DNA from: JALORV01 sp963769745
Lineage (GTDB): Bacteria; Pseudomonadota; Gammaproteobacteria; Burkholderiales; Burkholderiaceae_F
DNA length: 64,000 bases
Direction: 5' to 3'
Assembly (NCBI GenBank): GCA_963769745.1
Contig: CAVYNB010000017.1
Coordinates: 62,001-126,000, forward strand
In this document: in pieces, positions 18,916 through 28,074 of the stretch
Layout: the number at the start of each line of letters is the position of its first letter
Numbering within the stretch: the first letter of the stretch is position 1
Made by a program: the position numbers and the translations under genes
Notes under the pieces: generated by a model
Told to the model about the DNA's origin: nothing
What the model saw: only the letters and a program-made list of their open reading frames with translations
The model's database searches: none

Positions 18916-20168
18916 ACTCATGAGCAACGTCGCTGCCCTCGACTCGCGCGCGGACCTGGACACCGCGCGCTTTCCTGCCGACGCCCGACTGGCGCTGCGC
19001 CTGCTCGACCGCATGCGCCTGGGCCGGCTCGACCTGACCTTTCCTGATGGCCAGCACGGCTACTACGGCGATCTGCGCTCTGGCAGAGCGCGCCGACCTT
19101 CGCCTGGCCAACTGGAATCTCGTCAGGGCGGCGCTGAAAAGCGGCGACATCGGATTCGCCGAGGCCTACATCGCCGGCGACTGGGATTCGCCCGACCTGG
19201 TACCTGTGCTCGAGTTCTTCGTCGCCAACCGTGATGCTGCAGACGAATTCATCTATGGCTCATTCCTCGGCCGACTCACCTATCGCATCCGCCACCTGCT
19301 GAACCGGAACACCAAGGCACAGGCACGCAAGAACATCCACGCGCATTACGACCTCGGCAACGATTTCTATTCGTTGTGGCTCGATCGCACGATGTCGTAC
19401 TCGAGCGCGATATTCGAGTACACCGAACGGCCTGCGGGGCCGCACGAGGTTGCGTCAACCGACGAACTCGAACGGGGCCAGCACGCCAAGTACGTACGTG
19501 TGCTGGACGAACTCGCGCTGCCATCCGGCGCGAACCTGCTCGAGATCGGTTGCGGCTGGGGTGGGCTGGCCGAAGTCGCCGCGCAGGCGGGGTTGTCGGT
19601 CACCGGATTGACGCTGTCGGCCGAACAGCTGGCATACGGGCGTGACCGGCTGGCGCGCGCGGGGCTGCACGGCGATCTGCAGCTGCGGGACTACCGTGAC
19701 GAGGCGGGACAGTACGACGGCATCGCATCGATCGAGATGTTCGAGGCCGTCGGAGAGGCCTTCTGGCCGTCTTACTTCGCGACGTTGAAGCGCTGCCTGA
19801 AGCCCGGCGGGCGCGTCTGTTTGCAGACGATCGTGATCGCCGATCGCCTGTTCGAGCGTTATCGCGCCGGCACCGACTTCGTCCAGCAGTACATCTTTCC
19901 CGGCGGGATGCTGCCGTCACCCTCGGTCTTCCGTGCACGGGCCCACGCCGCCGGGTTCGACGTCATCAACGAACACCGCTTCGGCATGGACTACGCGCGC
20001 ACGCTGGCCACCTGGCGGGCGCGCTTTCACGCGCGTCTTGATGATGTGCGCGCACTGGGTTTCGATGATCGCTTCGTGCGCATCTGGGACTTTTATCTGG
20101 CCTATTGCGAGGCCGCCTTTGCACAGGAGAACACCGATGTCGTCCAGTACACGCTCGAAGTGCGCTGA
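18902..20168 (+). CDS. Cyclopropane-fatty-acid-synthase-like methyltransferase, apparent +1 frameshift
   Basis: SAM-dependent methyltransferase of about 421 residues when the frames are joined. The first frame (from ATG 18902) gives MSLAELMSNVAALDSRADLDTARF up to about 19085; the second frame carries the rest, from AERADLRLANWNLVRAALKSGDIGFAEAYIAGDW to the stop at 20168. Joining needs one base removed near 19080-19095. The catalytic half is intact: NIHAHYDLGNDFYSLWLD, the SAM loop LLEIGCGWGGLAE and IASIEMFEAVGEAFW. Related enzymes methylate or cyclopropanate unsaturated phospholipid acyl chains, including steps to furan fatty acids. The break may be a sequencing insertion. Confidence 0.88.
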
Positions 20169-20748
20169 CGCGGCGACTCTGCGTACCGGCACGGGCACAG
20201 TGGGCGCCCTCATGCTGGCCACACTGCTTGCGCTCGCGGCCTACATGCAGGCCAGCGTCGCTTCGACCCTGCCCGTCGCACCGGACCACGTGCGCCGTCA
20301 CATCGACGATGCCCGGCCCTCCGGCAGCGGGCGCCTGACCTGGTACGGATTCCACGTGTACGACGCACGCATGTTCGTCCCGCGCAACTTCAATCCGTCC
20401 AATCCGGCGGCACAGCCCTTCGCGCTCGAGATCACCTACGCCCGCAGTCTCGAAGGTCGCGCGATCGCCGAGCGCAGTCGCGACGAGATCGCACGCCTCG
20501 GTCTCGGTTCGAACGCACAGCGCCAGCGCTGGCTTGCCGACATGGTCGCTCTGTTTCCCGACGTCAAGTCCGGCCAGCAGCTGGTGGGCATCTACCGCCC
20601 CGGCAGCAGCACCCGCTTCTATGTCGATGGCGGCTTGCTCGGCGAAGTCGCCGACCCGGAGTTCGGTCGGGCGTTCTTCGCGATCTGGCTCGACCCGCGC
20701 ACGAGCGCCCCGCAGTTGCGCGCGAATCTGCTGTCGGCGCCGCACTGA
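20137..20748 (+). CDS. Chalcone-isomerase-family periplasmic protein
   Basis: A 203-residue protein whose start at 20137 overlaps the methyltransferase end by 32 bases and has a strong AGGAG (20125-20129). A signal peptide is present (hydrophobic GALMLATLLALAAYMQASVAS). The mature part carries family features: GRLTWYGFHVYDARMFVP, ALEITYARSLEGRAIAERSRDEIARLG, and TRFYVDGGLLGEVADPEFGRAFFAIWLDPRTSAPQLRANLL. These are hallmarks of bacterial chalcone-isomerase-like proteins, which lack flavonoid activity and may bind fatty acids. Its constant association with the DUF1365/CFA operon suggests a lipid-binding role. Confidence 0.85.
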   Translation: MSSSTRSKCADAATLRTGTGTVGALMLATLLALAAYMQASVASTLPVAPDHVRRHIDDARPSGSGRLTWYGFHVYDARMFVPRNFNPSNPAAQPFALEITYARSLEGRAIAERSRDEIARLGLGSNAQRQRWLADMVALFPDVKSGQQLVGIYRPGSSTRFYVDGGLLGEVADPEFGRAFFAIWLDPRTSAPQLRANLLSAPH

Positions 20749-20800
20749 TGTCGGACCGGACCGCACCACGCCGAGCGTCTCGGTGACCACCGCCACGCCG

Positions 20801-22088
20801 ATGGACGGCGCGGCCGCACGCGTCACGGCGATGTCCTTCGGCCGGCCGACGCAGCGCGGCCTGGCTGCGTACGGCCTGCTCGGCGCGCCGTTGGCGATGA
20901 TGGCTTTGCCCGTCTACGTGCTGGTGCCGAAGTTCTACTTCGACGCCACCGGGCTCGCGCTGTCGATCATCGGAGCCGTGCTTCTGATCACTCGCCTGGC
21001 GGATGCCTTCATCGATCCGCTGCTCGGCGCATGGGTCGATCGCTCGAATGGCCGCTCCCGTCTCCGGCCGGTCCTGGTCGGGATGCCGCCGCTGGTGCTG
21101 GGCTTCGTCCTCCTCTTTCTTCCGCCTGCCGGTCTGTCTGCGATAGCCGCCGCGGCGTGGCTGACCGTGACCCTGATGGCGGCGTACTTCGGTTACTCGC
21201 TTGCGTCGATCGCGTACCAGGCTTGGGGCGCCGGGTTGGCGGACACGGACGGCGATCGGGCCCATGTCACCGCATGGCGCGAAGGGGCGGGTCTGGTCGG
21301 CGTGATCCTCGCGTCGGTCGTACCGTACGCGCTGGGCGCCCCGAGTCTGGTCGCACTCTTCCTGGCGGCGCTGGCCATCGCGCTCTACGTACTCGTGCGG
21401 CATGCGCCGAGACCGCCAGTCCGGAGCCCAGCCGCGTCGCTCAACGCTCCTCTGGCGATCGCGCTGCCGTTGGCCACGTCGCGCTTTCGCTGGTTGCTCG
21501 CGGTGTTTGTCGCCAACGGGATCGCCGCAGCGATACCGGCCTCGCTGGTCCTGTTCTTCGTCGCCGACCGGCTGCAACTCGAGTCGAGTTCCGGACTTTT
21601 CCTCGCGCTGTACTTCATCGCGGGTGCCGCGAGCATGCCGCTGTGGGTACGGCTCGCGCGCCGGCTCCCGCTGGAAGCGGTGTGGCTGATCGGCATGGTT
21701 GCCGCGGTGGCGGCGTTCGTCTGGGCCTATGGCCTGGGCGCCGGTGATCTCACGGCATTTGCACTGATCTGTGTGTTGTCCGGCGTTGCACTGGGAGCCG
21801 ATCTGGCATTGCCGCCCGCCCTGCTGGCTCGCGTGATCGATCGCAACGGGCACACCGGCCGGCACGAAGGCGCGTACTTCGGACTCTGGAACCTGGCGAA
21901 CAAACTGAACCTGGCGCTGGCAGCGGGCATCGCGCTGCCGGCGCTCGGCTTGCTCGGCTACGCACCGGGCTACACGCGCACCGGAGGCGCTGGCCGCGCT
22001 GTCGTTTGCCTACGCCCTGCTGCCGTGCGCGCTGAAGCTCGTGGCCTCAGCACTACTCGCCATCGCCTGGCGCACCCGCCGTCTTTGA
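20801..22088 (+). CDS. GPH/MFS-type symporter, apparent +1 frameshift near the C-terminus
   Basis: About 428 residues with 12 predicted membrane segments, beginning near RGLAAYGLLGAPLAMMALPVYVLVPKFYFD, the opening of glycoside-pentoside-hexuronide:cation symporters. LLITRLADAFIDPLLGAWVDRSNGRSRLRP is the conserved second loop. The frame breaks near 21984: one extra G in CACCGGAGG; with it removed, the last helix reads EALAALSFAYALLPCALKLVASALLAIAW and ends at 22088. The start could also be 20831 (MSFGRPTQRG) or the GTG at 20783. In this operon type the carrier is presumed to move lipid or its precursors rather than sugar (inference). Confidence 0.85.
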
Positions 22089-22096
22089 GGAATCAC

Positions 22097-22637
22097 ATGT
22101 TCGCTCGTGCACTCATTGCCTTCACCGCACTTCTGCTCGCCAGCTGTTCCGCCATCGACCCGCAGGTCTATCGCGACGAACGGCCGGCGCTCGACCTGCA
22201 GCGCTACTTCAACGGGACACTGGAAGGCCATGGCTTGTTCCAGGACCGCAGCGGCCAGGTGCAGCGCCGCTTCGTCGTGACGATCAAGGCGAGCTGGGCG
22301 GGCGATGTCGGCACGCTCGACGAGGACTTCGTCTGGTCCGATGGCAAGCGAGAAAAGCGCATATGGACGCTGCGACGCGCTCCCGGCGAGGCGGCCGGCT
22401 ACGCGCTGGATCGGCACCGCTGCCGACGTGATCGGCGAAGCGCGCGGCGTGGTCAGCGGCAATGCACTGAACTGGACTTATACGTTCGATCTCAGGACCG
22501 ACGAGGGCAAGCGCTACGAAGTTGCCTTCGACGACTGGATGTTCCTGATCGACGAGCGCGTGATGCTCAACCGCGCGGTCATGAGTCTTTACGGTTTCCG
22601 GGTCGGCGAGGTGCTGATCTCGTTCCGCAAGCTCTGA
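22097..22637 (+). CDS. DUF3833 lipoprotein, apparent +1 frameshift
   Basis: About 179 residues when joined. MFARALIAFTALLLASCSAIDPQVY is a lipoprotein signal with lipobox LASC, followed by DUF3833 blocks LDLQRYFNGTLEGHGLFQDRSGQVQRRFVVTIKASW and DEDFVWSDGKREKRIWTLRR. The continuation, GTAADVIGEARGVVSGNALNWTYTFDLRTDEGKRYEVAFDDWMFLIDERVMLNRAVMSLYGFRVGEVLISFRKL, is in the next frame; one extra base near 22400 (around GGCTACGCGCTGG) explains it. The family is of unknown function and belongs to this operon type. It starts 8 bases after the symporter stop and its stop overlaps the next ATG. Confidence 0.85.
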
Positions 22638-23407
22638 TGGCACTCAATCCGAAGATCGGTACCTGGCGCGGCCAGCGCGTCTGGGTCATCGGCGCGTCCT
22701 ATGGCATCGGTGCGGCACTCGCGCGGCGGCTGATCAACGAGGGCGCGCACGTTGCGATATCGGCGCGCAGCCGCGACCTGCTCGTGGCGATCGCCGAACG
22801 CACCGATGCGCTCGTCGCGGTGCTCGATGTCACCGATCCAGCTTCAGTCAAGAAGGCGGCACAGCAAGTCATCGGGACATGGGGTGGCATCGATCTGGTG
22901 ATGATCGTTGCGGGCACGCACACGGCGATGAGCGCAAAGACTTTCGACCTGCCGCGCGCAACCCGGCTGTTCGAGGTGAACGTCATGGGCGTGTTGCATT
23001 GCCTGGACGCGGTGCTGCCCCAGCTGCTGACGCAGGACCGCGGCGGCGTGGCGATCGTTTCATCGGTAGCCGGTTACCGCGGACTGCCCAAGGCTCTCAT
23101 CTACGGTCCGACCAAAGCGGCGCTGATCAACCTGGCCGAGTCGCTCTACCTCGACCTGGCGCCGCGCGGGCTGGGTGTGTATCTGGTCAATCCGGGATTT
23201 GTCGACACGCCGCTGACACAGAAGAACGACTTCAGGATGCCTGCACTGATCCCCGCCGACGATGCCGCGCGCCTCACGCTCAAAGGGATTGCCGACGGCG
23301 AGTTCGAGATCCACTTTCCCAAGCGATTCACCCGCATCCTGCGGCTGCTGCGCACGCTGCCGTACCCGGCATACTTCGCTGCCGTTCGTCGGTTCACCGG
23401 GACCTAG
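22637..23407 (+). CDS. SDR family oxidoreductase, lipid cluster
   Basis: A 256-residue short-chain dehydrogenase. The cofactor motif GASYGIG (residues 18-24), the AGT substitute for NNAG in MIVAGTHTAMS, the catalytic Ser in IVSSVAGYRG and Tyr-x3-Lys in YGPTKAAL are present. The C-terminal region (FPKRFTRILRLLRTLPYPAYFAAVRRFTG) is amphipathic and basic, as in acyl-chain or steroid-type SDRs that touch membranes. ATG 22637 overlaps the DUF3833 stop (TGATG), so translation is coupled. It probably reduces or oxidises a lipid intermediate. Confidence 0.9.
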   Translation: MALNPKIGTWRGQRVWVIGASYGIGAALARRLINEGAHVAISARSRDLLVAIAERTDALVAVLDVTDPASVKKAAQQVIGTWGGIDLVMIVAGTHTAMSAKTFDLPRATRLFEVNVMGVLHCLDAVLPQLLTQDRGGVAIVSSVAGYRGLPKALIYGPTKAALINLAESLYLDLAPRGLGVYLVNPGFVDTPLTQKNDFRMPALIPADDAARLTLKGIADGEFEIHFPKRFTRILRLLRTLPYPAYFAAVRRFTGT

Positions 23408-23424
23408 GACCCGGCGCCCCCACA

Positions 23425-23856
23425 ATGCCAGTCGATGCCCGCGTCACGCGCCTGCAGCATTTCTTCGAGACCCTGTCGCGCAGTTCGCTCGCGGCCATCG
23501 GAACCGTCTATGCCGATGACGCGGGGTTCAAGGACCCATTTAACGACGTGCGCGGCCTGCCGTCGGTGCGGCGGGTCTTCGAGCACATGTTCGATCAGGT
23601 GACCGACCCGCGGTTTGTCGTCACCCGGGTCGTATCAGAGGGCGATCACGCGTTCCTGACATGGGATTTCGAGTTCAGAATGCATCGATCGCCTGACCAG
23701 CCCCAGGTAATTCGCGGCGCCAGTCATATACAGTTCGCTCCAGACGGTCGCGTGGCGTATCACCGGGACTACTGGGACGCCGCGGAGGAACTGTACGAAA
23801 AGCTGCCAATCCTGGGCGGGCTGATGCGGTTCCTGAAACACCGCGCCGCCGGATGA
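23425..23856 (+). CDS. NTF2-like (SnoaL-type) protein, lipid cluster
   Basis: A 143-residue nuclear-transport-factor-2-like protein, a cone-shaped fold used to bind or isomerise small hydrophobic ligands. Typical sequence: LQHFFETLSRSSLAAIGTVYADDAGFKDPFNDVRG, VVSEGDHAFLTWDFEFRM, and HIQFAPDGRVAYHRDYWDAAEELYEKLPILGGLMRFLKHRA. It follows the SDR by 17 bases and completes the usual gene set of the DUF1365/CFA operon. The exact activity is unknown. Confidence 0.88.
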   Translation: MPVDARVTRLQHFFETLSRSSLAAIGTVYADDAGFKDPFNDVRGLPSVRRVFEHMFDQVTDPRFVVTRVVSEGDHAFLTWDFEFRMHRSPDQPQVIRGASHIQFAPDGRVAYHRDYWDAAEELYEKLPILGGLMRFLKHRAAG

Positions 23857-23874
23857 ATCCGGCTGGAGACGAAC

Positions 23875-24747
23875 ATGGCATTTCTGTACCCCGAGCTGTT
23901 CAAGTCGCTGGAGTCCGTGCGCTGGAACATGGAAACCGATGTGCCGTGGAAGGAGTTTGACGGCGCGCGGCTCTCCGACGACCAGGCCCGCACGATCAAG
24001 ATGAACGCCATCACCGAGTGGTCGGCGCTGCCGGCCACCGAGATGTTCCTGCGCGACAACCTCGACGACTCCGACTTCTCCGCCTTCATGTCGGTCTGGT
24101 TCTTCGAGGAACAAAAGCACGCACTGGTGCTGATGGAGTACCTGCAGCGCTTCCGGCCGGAACTCGTGCCGACCGAAGAGGAACTGCACGCCGTACGCTT
24201 CCAGTTCGACCCGGCACCCCGCCTGGAAACGCTGATGCTGCACTTCTGCGGCGAAATCCGGCTCAACCACTGGTACCGCCGCGCCGCCGAGTGGCACACC
24301 GAACCGGTGATCAAGTCCATCTACCGCCTGCTGTCGCAGGACGAGGCGCGGCATGGCGGAGCCTATCTGCGCTACATGAAGAAGTCGCTCGGCGAGGTCG
24401 GCGACGCGGCCCGGGCGGCCTTTGCAAAAATCGGCGTGCTGATGGCCTCGGCGCGGCGCACCGACAAGGCGCTGCACCCGACCAATCTCCATGTAAATCA
24501 GTCGCTTTTTCCGAATGACACCGTACAATCGCGCCTCCCGGATCCGGGCTGGCTCGAGCGCTGGCTCGACGAACAAATACGATTCGACAAGGAATGGGAG
24601 ACCAAGGTCGTCGATCGGATCCTGCACAACCTGTCGCTGCTGTTCGAGCGCACGTTCAATTCGGTGCAGGACCTGAACCGCTACCGCAAGGAGATTGCGG
24701 TGCGACTGCGCACGCCTCCGGCCGACCCGATCGCCCAGCCCGCCTGA
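23875..24747 (+). CDS. Ferritin-like di-iron protein (acyl-desaturase-like fold)
   Basis: A 290-residue protein with a complete set of carboxylate-bridged di-iron ligands in the order expected of ferritin-like oxygenases: Glu48, Glu79-x2-His82 (EEQKH), Glu127, and Glu157-x2-His160 (DEARH). Such sites occur in acyl-ACP desaturases, ribonucleotide reductase R2 and N-oxygenases, so an oxygen-dependent reaction is likely. The substrate is not known. It begins 18 bases after the NTF2-like gene with GGAG upstream, so it may be the last gene of the lipid operon, which would fit a desaturase role (inference). Confidence 0.75.
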   Translation: MAFLYPELFKSLESVRWNMETDVPWKEFDGARLSDDQARTIKMNAITEWSALPATEMFLRDNLDDSDFSAFMSVWFFEEQKHALVLMEYLQRFRPELVPTEEELHAVRFQFDPAPRLETLMLHFCGEIRLNHWYRRAAEWHTEPVIKSIYRLLSQDEARHGGAYLRYMKKSLGEVGDAARAAFAKIGVLMASARRTDKALHPTNLHVNQSLFPNDTVQSRLPDPGWLERWLDEQIRFDKEWETKVVDRILHNLSLLFERTFNSVQDLNRYRKEIAVRLRTPPADPIAQPA

Positions 24748-24832
24748 CCGTGCGCGCCGCAACGGCGCGCACGGCTGGAACGCAATACGCAGTGCAACCC
24801 CGCTCCGCGCGCGGCGTTGCCGAAGGTTTCCG

Positions 24833-25831
24833 TTGATCCCCCGTCATGTTCCCCTGGTCGAGACCACGCGCGGCGGCACCACCGAGTGCGTGCACTACGG
24901 CTCGATCGCGGTGGTCGACCCCGCCGGCAAGCTGATCTCCGCGGTCGGCGATCCGGACTCGCTCAACTTCACACGTTCGGCCCTGAAGCCGCTGCAGGCG
25001 CTGCCCTTCGTCGAGGATGGCGGGCTGGGCCGCTACGGATTCACTTCGCACGAGCTGGCCATGATGTGTGCGAGTCACAGCGGCGAGTCGGTGCACATCG
25101 GCATCGTGCAGCGCATGCTCGCCGCTGCCGGAGTCGATGACTCCGCACTGCAGTGCGGCTGTCACGCGCCCGGCTTCTTCGCCGCGACCGAATCGCCTGC
25201 ACCCTCCGGAGTCAAGTGGTCGCCGCTGTTCCACAACTGCTCGGGCAAACATGCGGGATTCCTCGCGTACTGCCGCATGCACGACCAGCCGACCGAGACT
25301 TACCTCGACACCGGTCACCCGTTGCAGCAGCGGATCCGCACGATCGTCGCGCGCTTCGCCCAGGGCGACGGCATCGCACAGGGCATCGATGGCTGCAGCG
25401 CACCCAACTTCGCCCTGCCGTTGCGGCGGCTCGCGCAGACCTACGCCCGGCTGGCCGCACAGGAAACGCCCGAGCTGGCAGCGCTGTACTTCGCGATGAC
25501 GCGACATCCGGACCTGGTGTCGGGCACGCGCCGGACCGATCTTGCGATCATGCAGACCGGCGCCGGCGACTGGATCAGCAAGGCAGGCGCCGATGGCATG
25601 CAGGCAATCGGCGTCGCCAGCCACGGGCTCGGTATCGCCATCCGCATCGCCGACGGCAGTCCGCGCGCGCTGCACGCTGCCACCGTCGAAGTGCTGCAAC
25701 AACTCGGCGTGCTGGAGGATTCGAGCGGCACGCCGCTCGCGGTCTACGACTGTCCGCCGATCCGCAACTACCGCGGCATCGAGACCGGCGGCTTCGTGCC
25801 GGTGTTCAAGCTGCGCAAGCAGCCCTCGTAG
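24833..25831 (+). CDS. Asparaginase (Rhizobium etli AnsA type)
   Basis: A 332-residue protein of the thermolabile asparaginase family, unrelated to the E. coli enzymes. Key segments: FTRSALKPLQALP with the Ser49-x2-Lys52 pair, MCASHSGE (Ser81, Ser83), NCSGKHAGFL and GCSAPNFALPL. It hydrolyses asparagine to aspartate and ammonia. The start is taken as TTG 24833, because AAGG lies seven bases upstream and the family starts with IPRHVPLVETTRGG; an ATG at 24695 would add 46 low-complexity residues overlapping the preceding gene. Transcribed with the di-iron gene's strand but 85 bases away. Confidence 0.88.
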   Translation: MIPRHVPLVETTRGGTTECVHYGSIAVVDPAGKLISAVGDPDSLNFTRSALKPLQALPFVEDGGLGRYGFTSHELAMMCASHSGESVHIGIVQRMLAAAGVDDSALQCGCHAPGFFAATESPAPSGVKWSPLFHNCSGKHAGFLAYCRMHDQPTETYLDTGHPLQQRIRTIVARFAQGDGIAQGIDGCSAPNFALPLRRLAQTYARLAAQETPELAALYFAMTRHPDLVSGTRRTDLAIMQTGAGDWISKAGADGMQAIGVASHGLGIAIRIADGSPRALHAATVEVLQQLGVLEDSSGTPLAVYDCPPIRNYRGIETGGFVPVFKLRKQPS

Positions 25832-25860
25832 ACGGCCATCCCGTCCGCCCCGTCCGCCGG

Positions 25861-28065
25861 CTAGTCGGACAAGCCCGCGAGATCGAGGAAGAACGCGAAC
25901 TCGCGCGCCGCTTCGGCGAGCCGCTCGAAGCGGCCCGACTTGCCGCTGTGGCCGGCCTCCATCGTGACGTGAAACAGCAGCGGGTTGCTGTCTGTCTTGG
26001 TGGCGCGTAACCGGGCCACATACTTCGCCGGTTCGTAGTACTGCACCATCGCATCCCACAGACCGGTCGTGACGAGCATCGCCGGGTAATCGCGCGCGCG
26101 GATGTTGTCGTACGGCGAATACGCGAGCATGTAGTCGTGATGCTGCTTCTCGCGCGGGTCGCCCCACTGTGACCACTCGTTGGTTGTCAGCGGAATCGAT
26201 TCATCGAGCATGGTGGTCACGGCATCGACAAACGGCACGTGCAGCGCAATGCCGCGGTAGCGGTCGCCGGCCTGGTTGGCGATCACGCCCATCAGCAGGC
26301 CCCCGGCGGAGCCGCCCGAAGCGAACACCTTTTCCCTGGCGCCGTAGCGCTCGCGCACCAGATGGTCCGTCACGTCGACGAAGTCGTTGAAGGTGTTCTG
26401 TTTGGCGAGCAACCGGCCCGCCTCGTACCAGCCCTGTCCGAGTTCGGCACCGCCGCGCACGTGGGCGAGTGCGATGACGAAGCCACGGTCGAGCATCGAG
26501 ACACGGTTGCTGCTGAAGTACGGGTCGTTGGACAGGCCGTAAGCGCCGTAGCCGTCGATGTAGAGCGGCGCGCTGCCGTCGCGCTTGAAGCGGTCGCGGC
26601 GATAGACCAGCGACACTGGAATGCGCTGGCCGTCGCGCGCCGGCGCCCAGACCCGCTCGGTGGCGTACTTCGCAGCGGCATATCCGATCACCGGCTGCAC
26701 CTTGCGCAATCGTCGCTCGCCCGAGGCCAGATCCACGTCGTAGGTCGTGGTCGGCGTGGTCATCGACGTGTACGTATAGCGCGCCGCCGGCACCGCCGGG
26801 TCGGGATTTCCCGCCAGGTTCATCGAGAACGCGGGCTCGTCGGCGGCGACCGTGAACGGCGTGCGGCCATCTGAGGGCAGCACGCGGATTCGGCTGTTCG
26901 CTTCGACACGCTCCTCGATGACGATCGCGCGCTCGAACAGTGCGAACGCGTCGACCGCCGCATCGGCGCGCGCCGGCACGATGTCGCGCCAGCGTGCACG
27001 GTCGTCGGGTGCGCTGTCCGGCGCCGCCACCAGCCGGAAGTTCTGCGCGGCATCGTTGGTGCGCAGGATCCAGCGATCGCCGAGATGATCGGCATACGTG
27101 CGCACATCCCTGCGCCTGGGCAGGACGACGACCGGAGTGGCCGCCGGCGCGGCGAGCGGAATGACGCGCGTCTCGGTCGTGTCGTAGCCTTCGAGCTGGA
27201 TCATCAGAAAACGCCGCGACGCGCTGCGCGCGAGGCCGGTGAAAAGCTCCGGGTCCGCTTCGTCGTACACGAGCACGTCACCGGCCGGGTCGGTGCCCAA
27301 CCGATGCCGGTAGACGGTCCCGCGAACGAGCGTCTGCGGATCCTGTCGCAGGTAGAACACGGTGATGCTGTCCGCGGCCCACTCGGCGTCGGCGAGCACG
27401 CCGGTGATCGACTCCGCCGCGAGTTCCCCCGTGACGAGGTTACGCAATCGCAGCGTGTAGATGCGACGGCCGACGGTGTCTTCGGCGTACGCCAGCCAGC
27501 GGTTGTCCGGGCTGACCGCGGTCGCACCGATGTTGTAGTACGCGTGCGGCCGCGCGAGCTGCGGGATGTCGAGCACGACCTCCTCGGGAGCGCTCGCGTC
27601 CGGTGCCGCCGGCCCGCCGCGCTGTCGCAGCAGGATCGGGTACTCGGCGCCGGCATCGAAGCGCCGCCAGTACCAGTAGCCGTTGTCGTAGGCCGGCACC
27701 GAACTGTCGTCCTCCTTGATGCGGGCGCGCATTTCGGTGACGAGCCGTTCCTGCAGCGGCTTCACATGCGCCAGCATCGCGTCCGCGTAGGCGTTCTCGG
27801 CGTTCAGGTGCTCGATGATCTCCGGGCGCTTGGTCTTCGGATCATCGTCACGCATCCAGTAGTACTCGTCGACGCGATCGCCGTGCGGGCTCTTGACCAC
27901 GTGCGGAATGCGCTTGGCCACCGGCGGCATCGGCACGGCGGCGTCAGCCTTGCTCTGCGCCATCGCGAATCCTGCAGACAGGGTGAGGCACGCGCAAAAG
28001 CACGCGCGCACGGCGGCCGACAGGCCGCCTCGCGTGATGCGAGCCCGATCGTTCAAGGAATTCAT
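25861..28065 (-). CDS. ptrB: Oligopeptidase B (S9A), exported
   Basis: A 734-residue serine peptidase of the prolyl-oligopeptidase clan, cleaving after Arg/Lys in short peptides. The N-terminal half is a propeller domain starting at RIPHVVKSPHGDRVDEYYWMRDDD. The C-terminal hydrolase domain has the Ser in FASGGSAGGLLMG (near residue 585), the Asp in TGLWDAMVQYYEP (near 672) and the His in MEAGHSGKSGRF (near 702). WDA and the EYYEP-like segment are typical of oligopeptidase B. An N-terminal segment (ARACFCACLTLSAGFAMAQS-like) is a signal peptide, so it is probably periplasmic, unlike the E. coli enzyme. Confidence 0.92.
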   Translation of the reverse strand: MNSLNDRARITRGGLSAAVRACFCACLTLSAGFAMAQSKADAAVPMPPVAKRIPHVVKSPHGDRVDEYYWMRDDDPKTKRPEIIEHLNAENAYADAMLAHVKPLQERLVTEMRARIKEDDSSVPAYDNGYWYWRRFDAGAEYPILLRQRGGPAAPDASAPEEVVLDIPQLARPHAYYNIGATAVSPDNRWLAYAEDTVGRRIYTLRLRNLVTGELAAESITGVLADAEWAADSITVFYLRQDPQTLVRGTVYRHRLGTDPAGDVLVYDEADPELFTGLARSASRRFLMIQLEGYDTTETRVIPLAAPAATPVVVLPRRRDVRTYADHLGDRWILRTNDAAQNFRLVAAPDSAPDDRARWRDIVPARADAAVDAFALFERAIVIEERVEANSRIRVLPSDGRTPFTVAADEPAFSMNLAGNPDPAVPAARYTYTSMTTPTTTYDVDLASGERRLRKVQPVIGYAAAKYATERVWAPARDGQRIPVSLVYRRDRFKRDGSAPLYIDGYGAYGLSNDPYFSSNRVSMLDRGFVIALAHVRGGAELGQGWYEAGRLLAKQNTFNDFVDVTDHLVRERYGAREKVFASGGSAGGLLMGVIANQAGDRYRGIALHVPFVDAVTTMLDESIPLTTNEWSQWGDPREKQHHDYMLAYSPYDNIRARDYPAMLVTTGLWDAMVQYYEPAKYVARLRATKTDSNPLLFHVTMEAGHSGKSGRFERLAEAAREFAFFLDLAGLSD

Positions 28066-28074
28066 CGATGCAGA

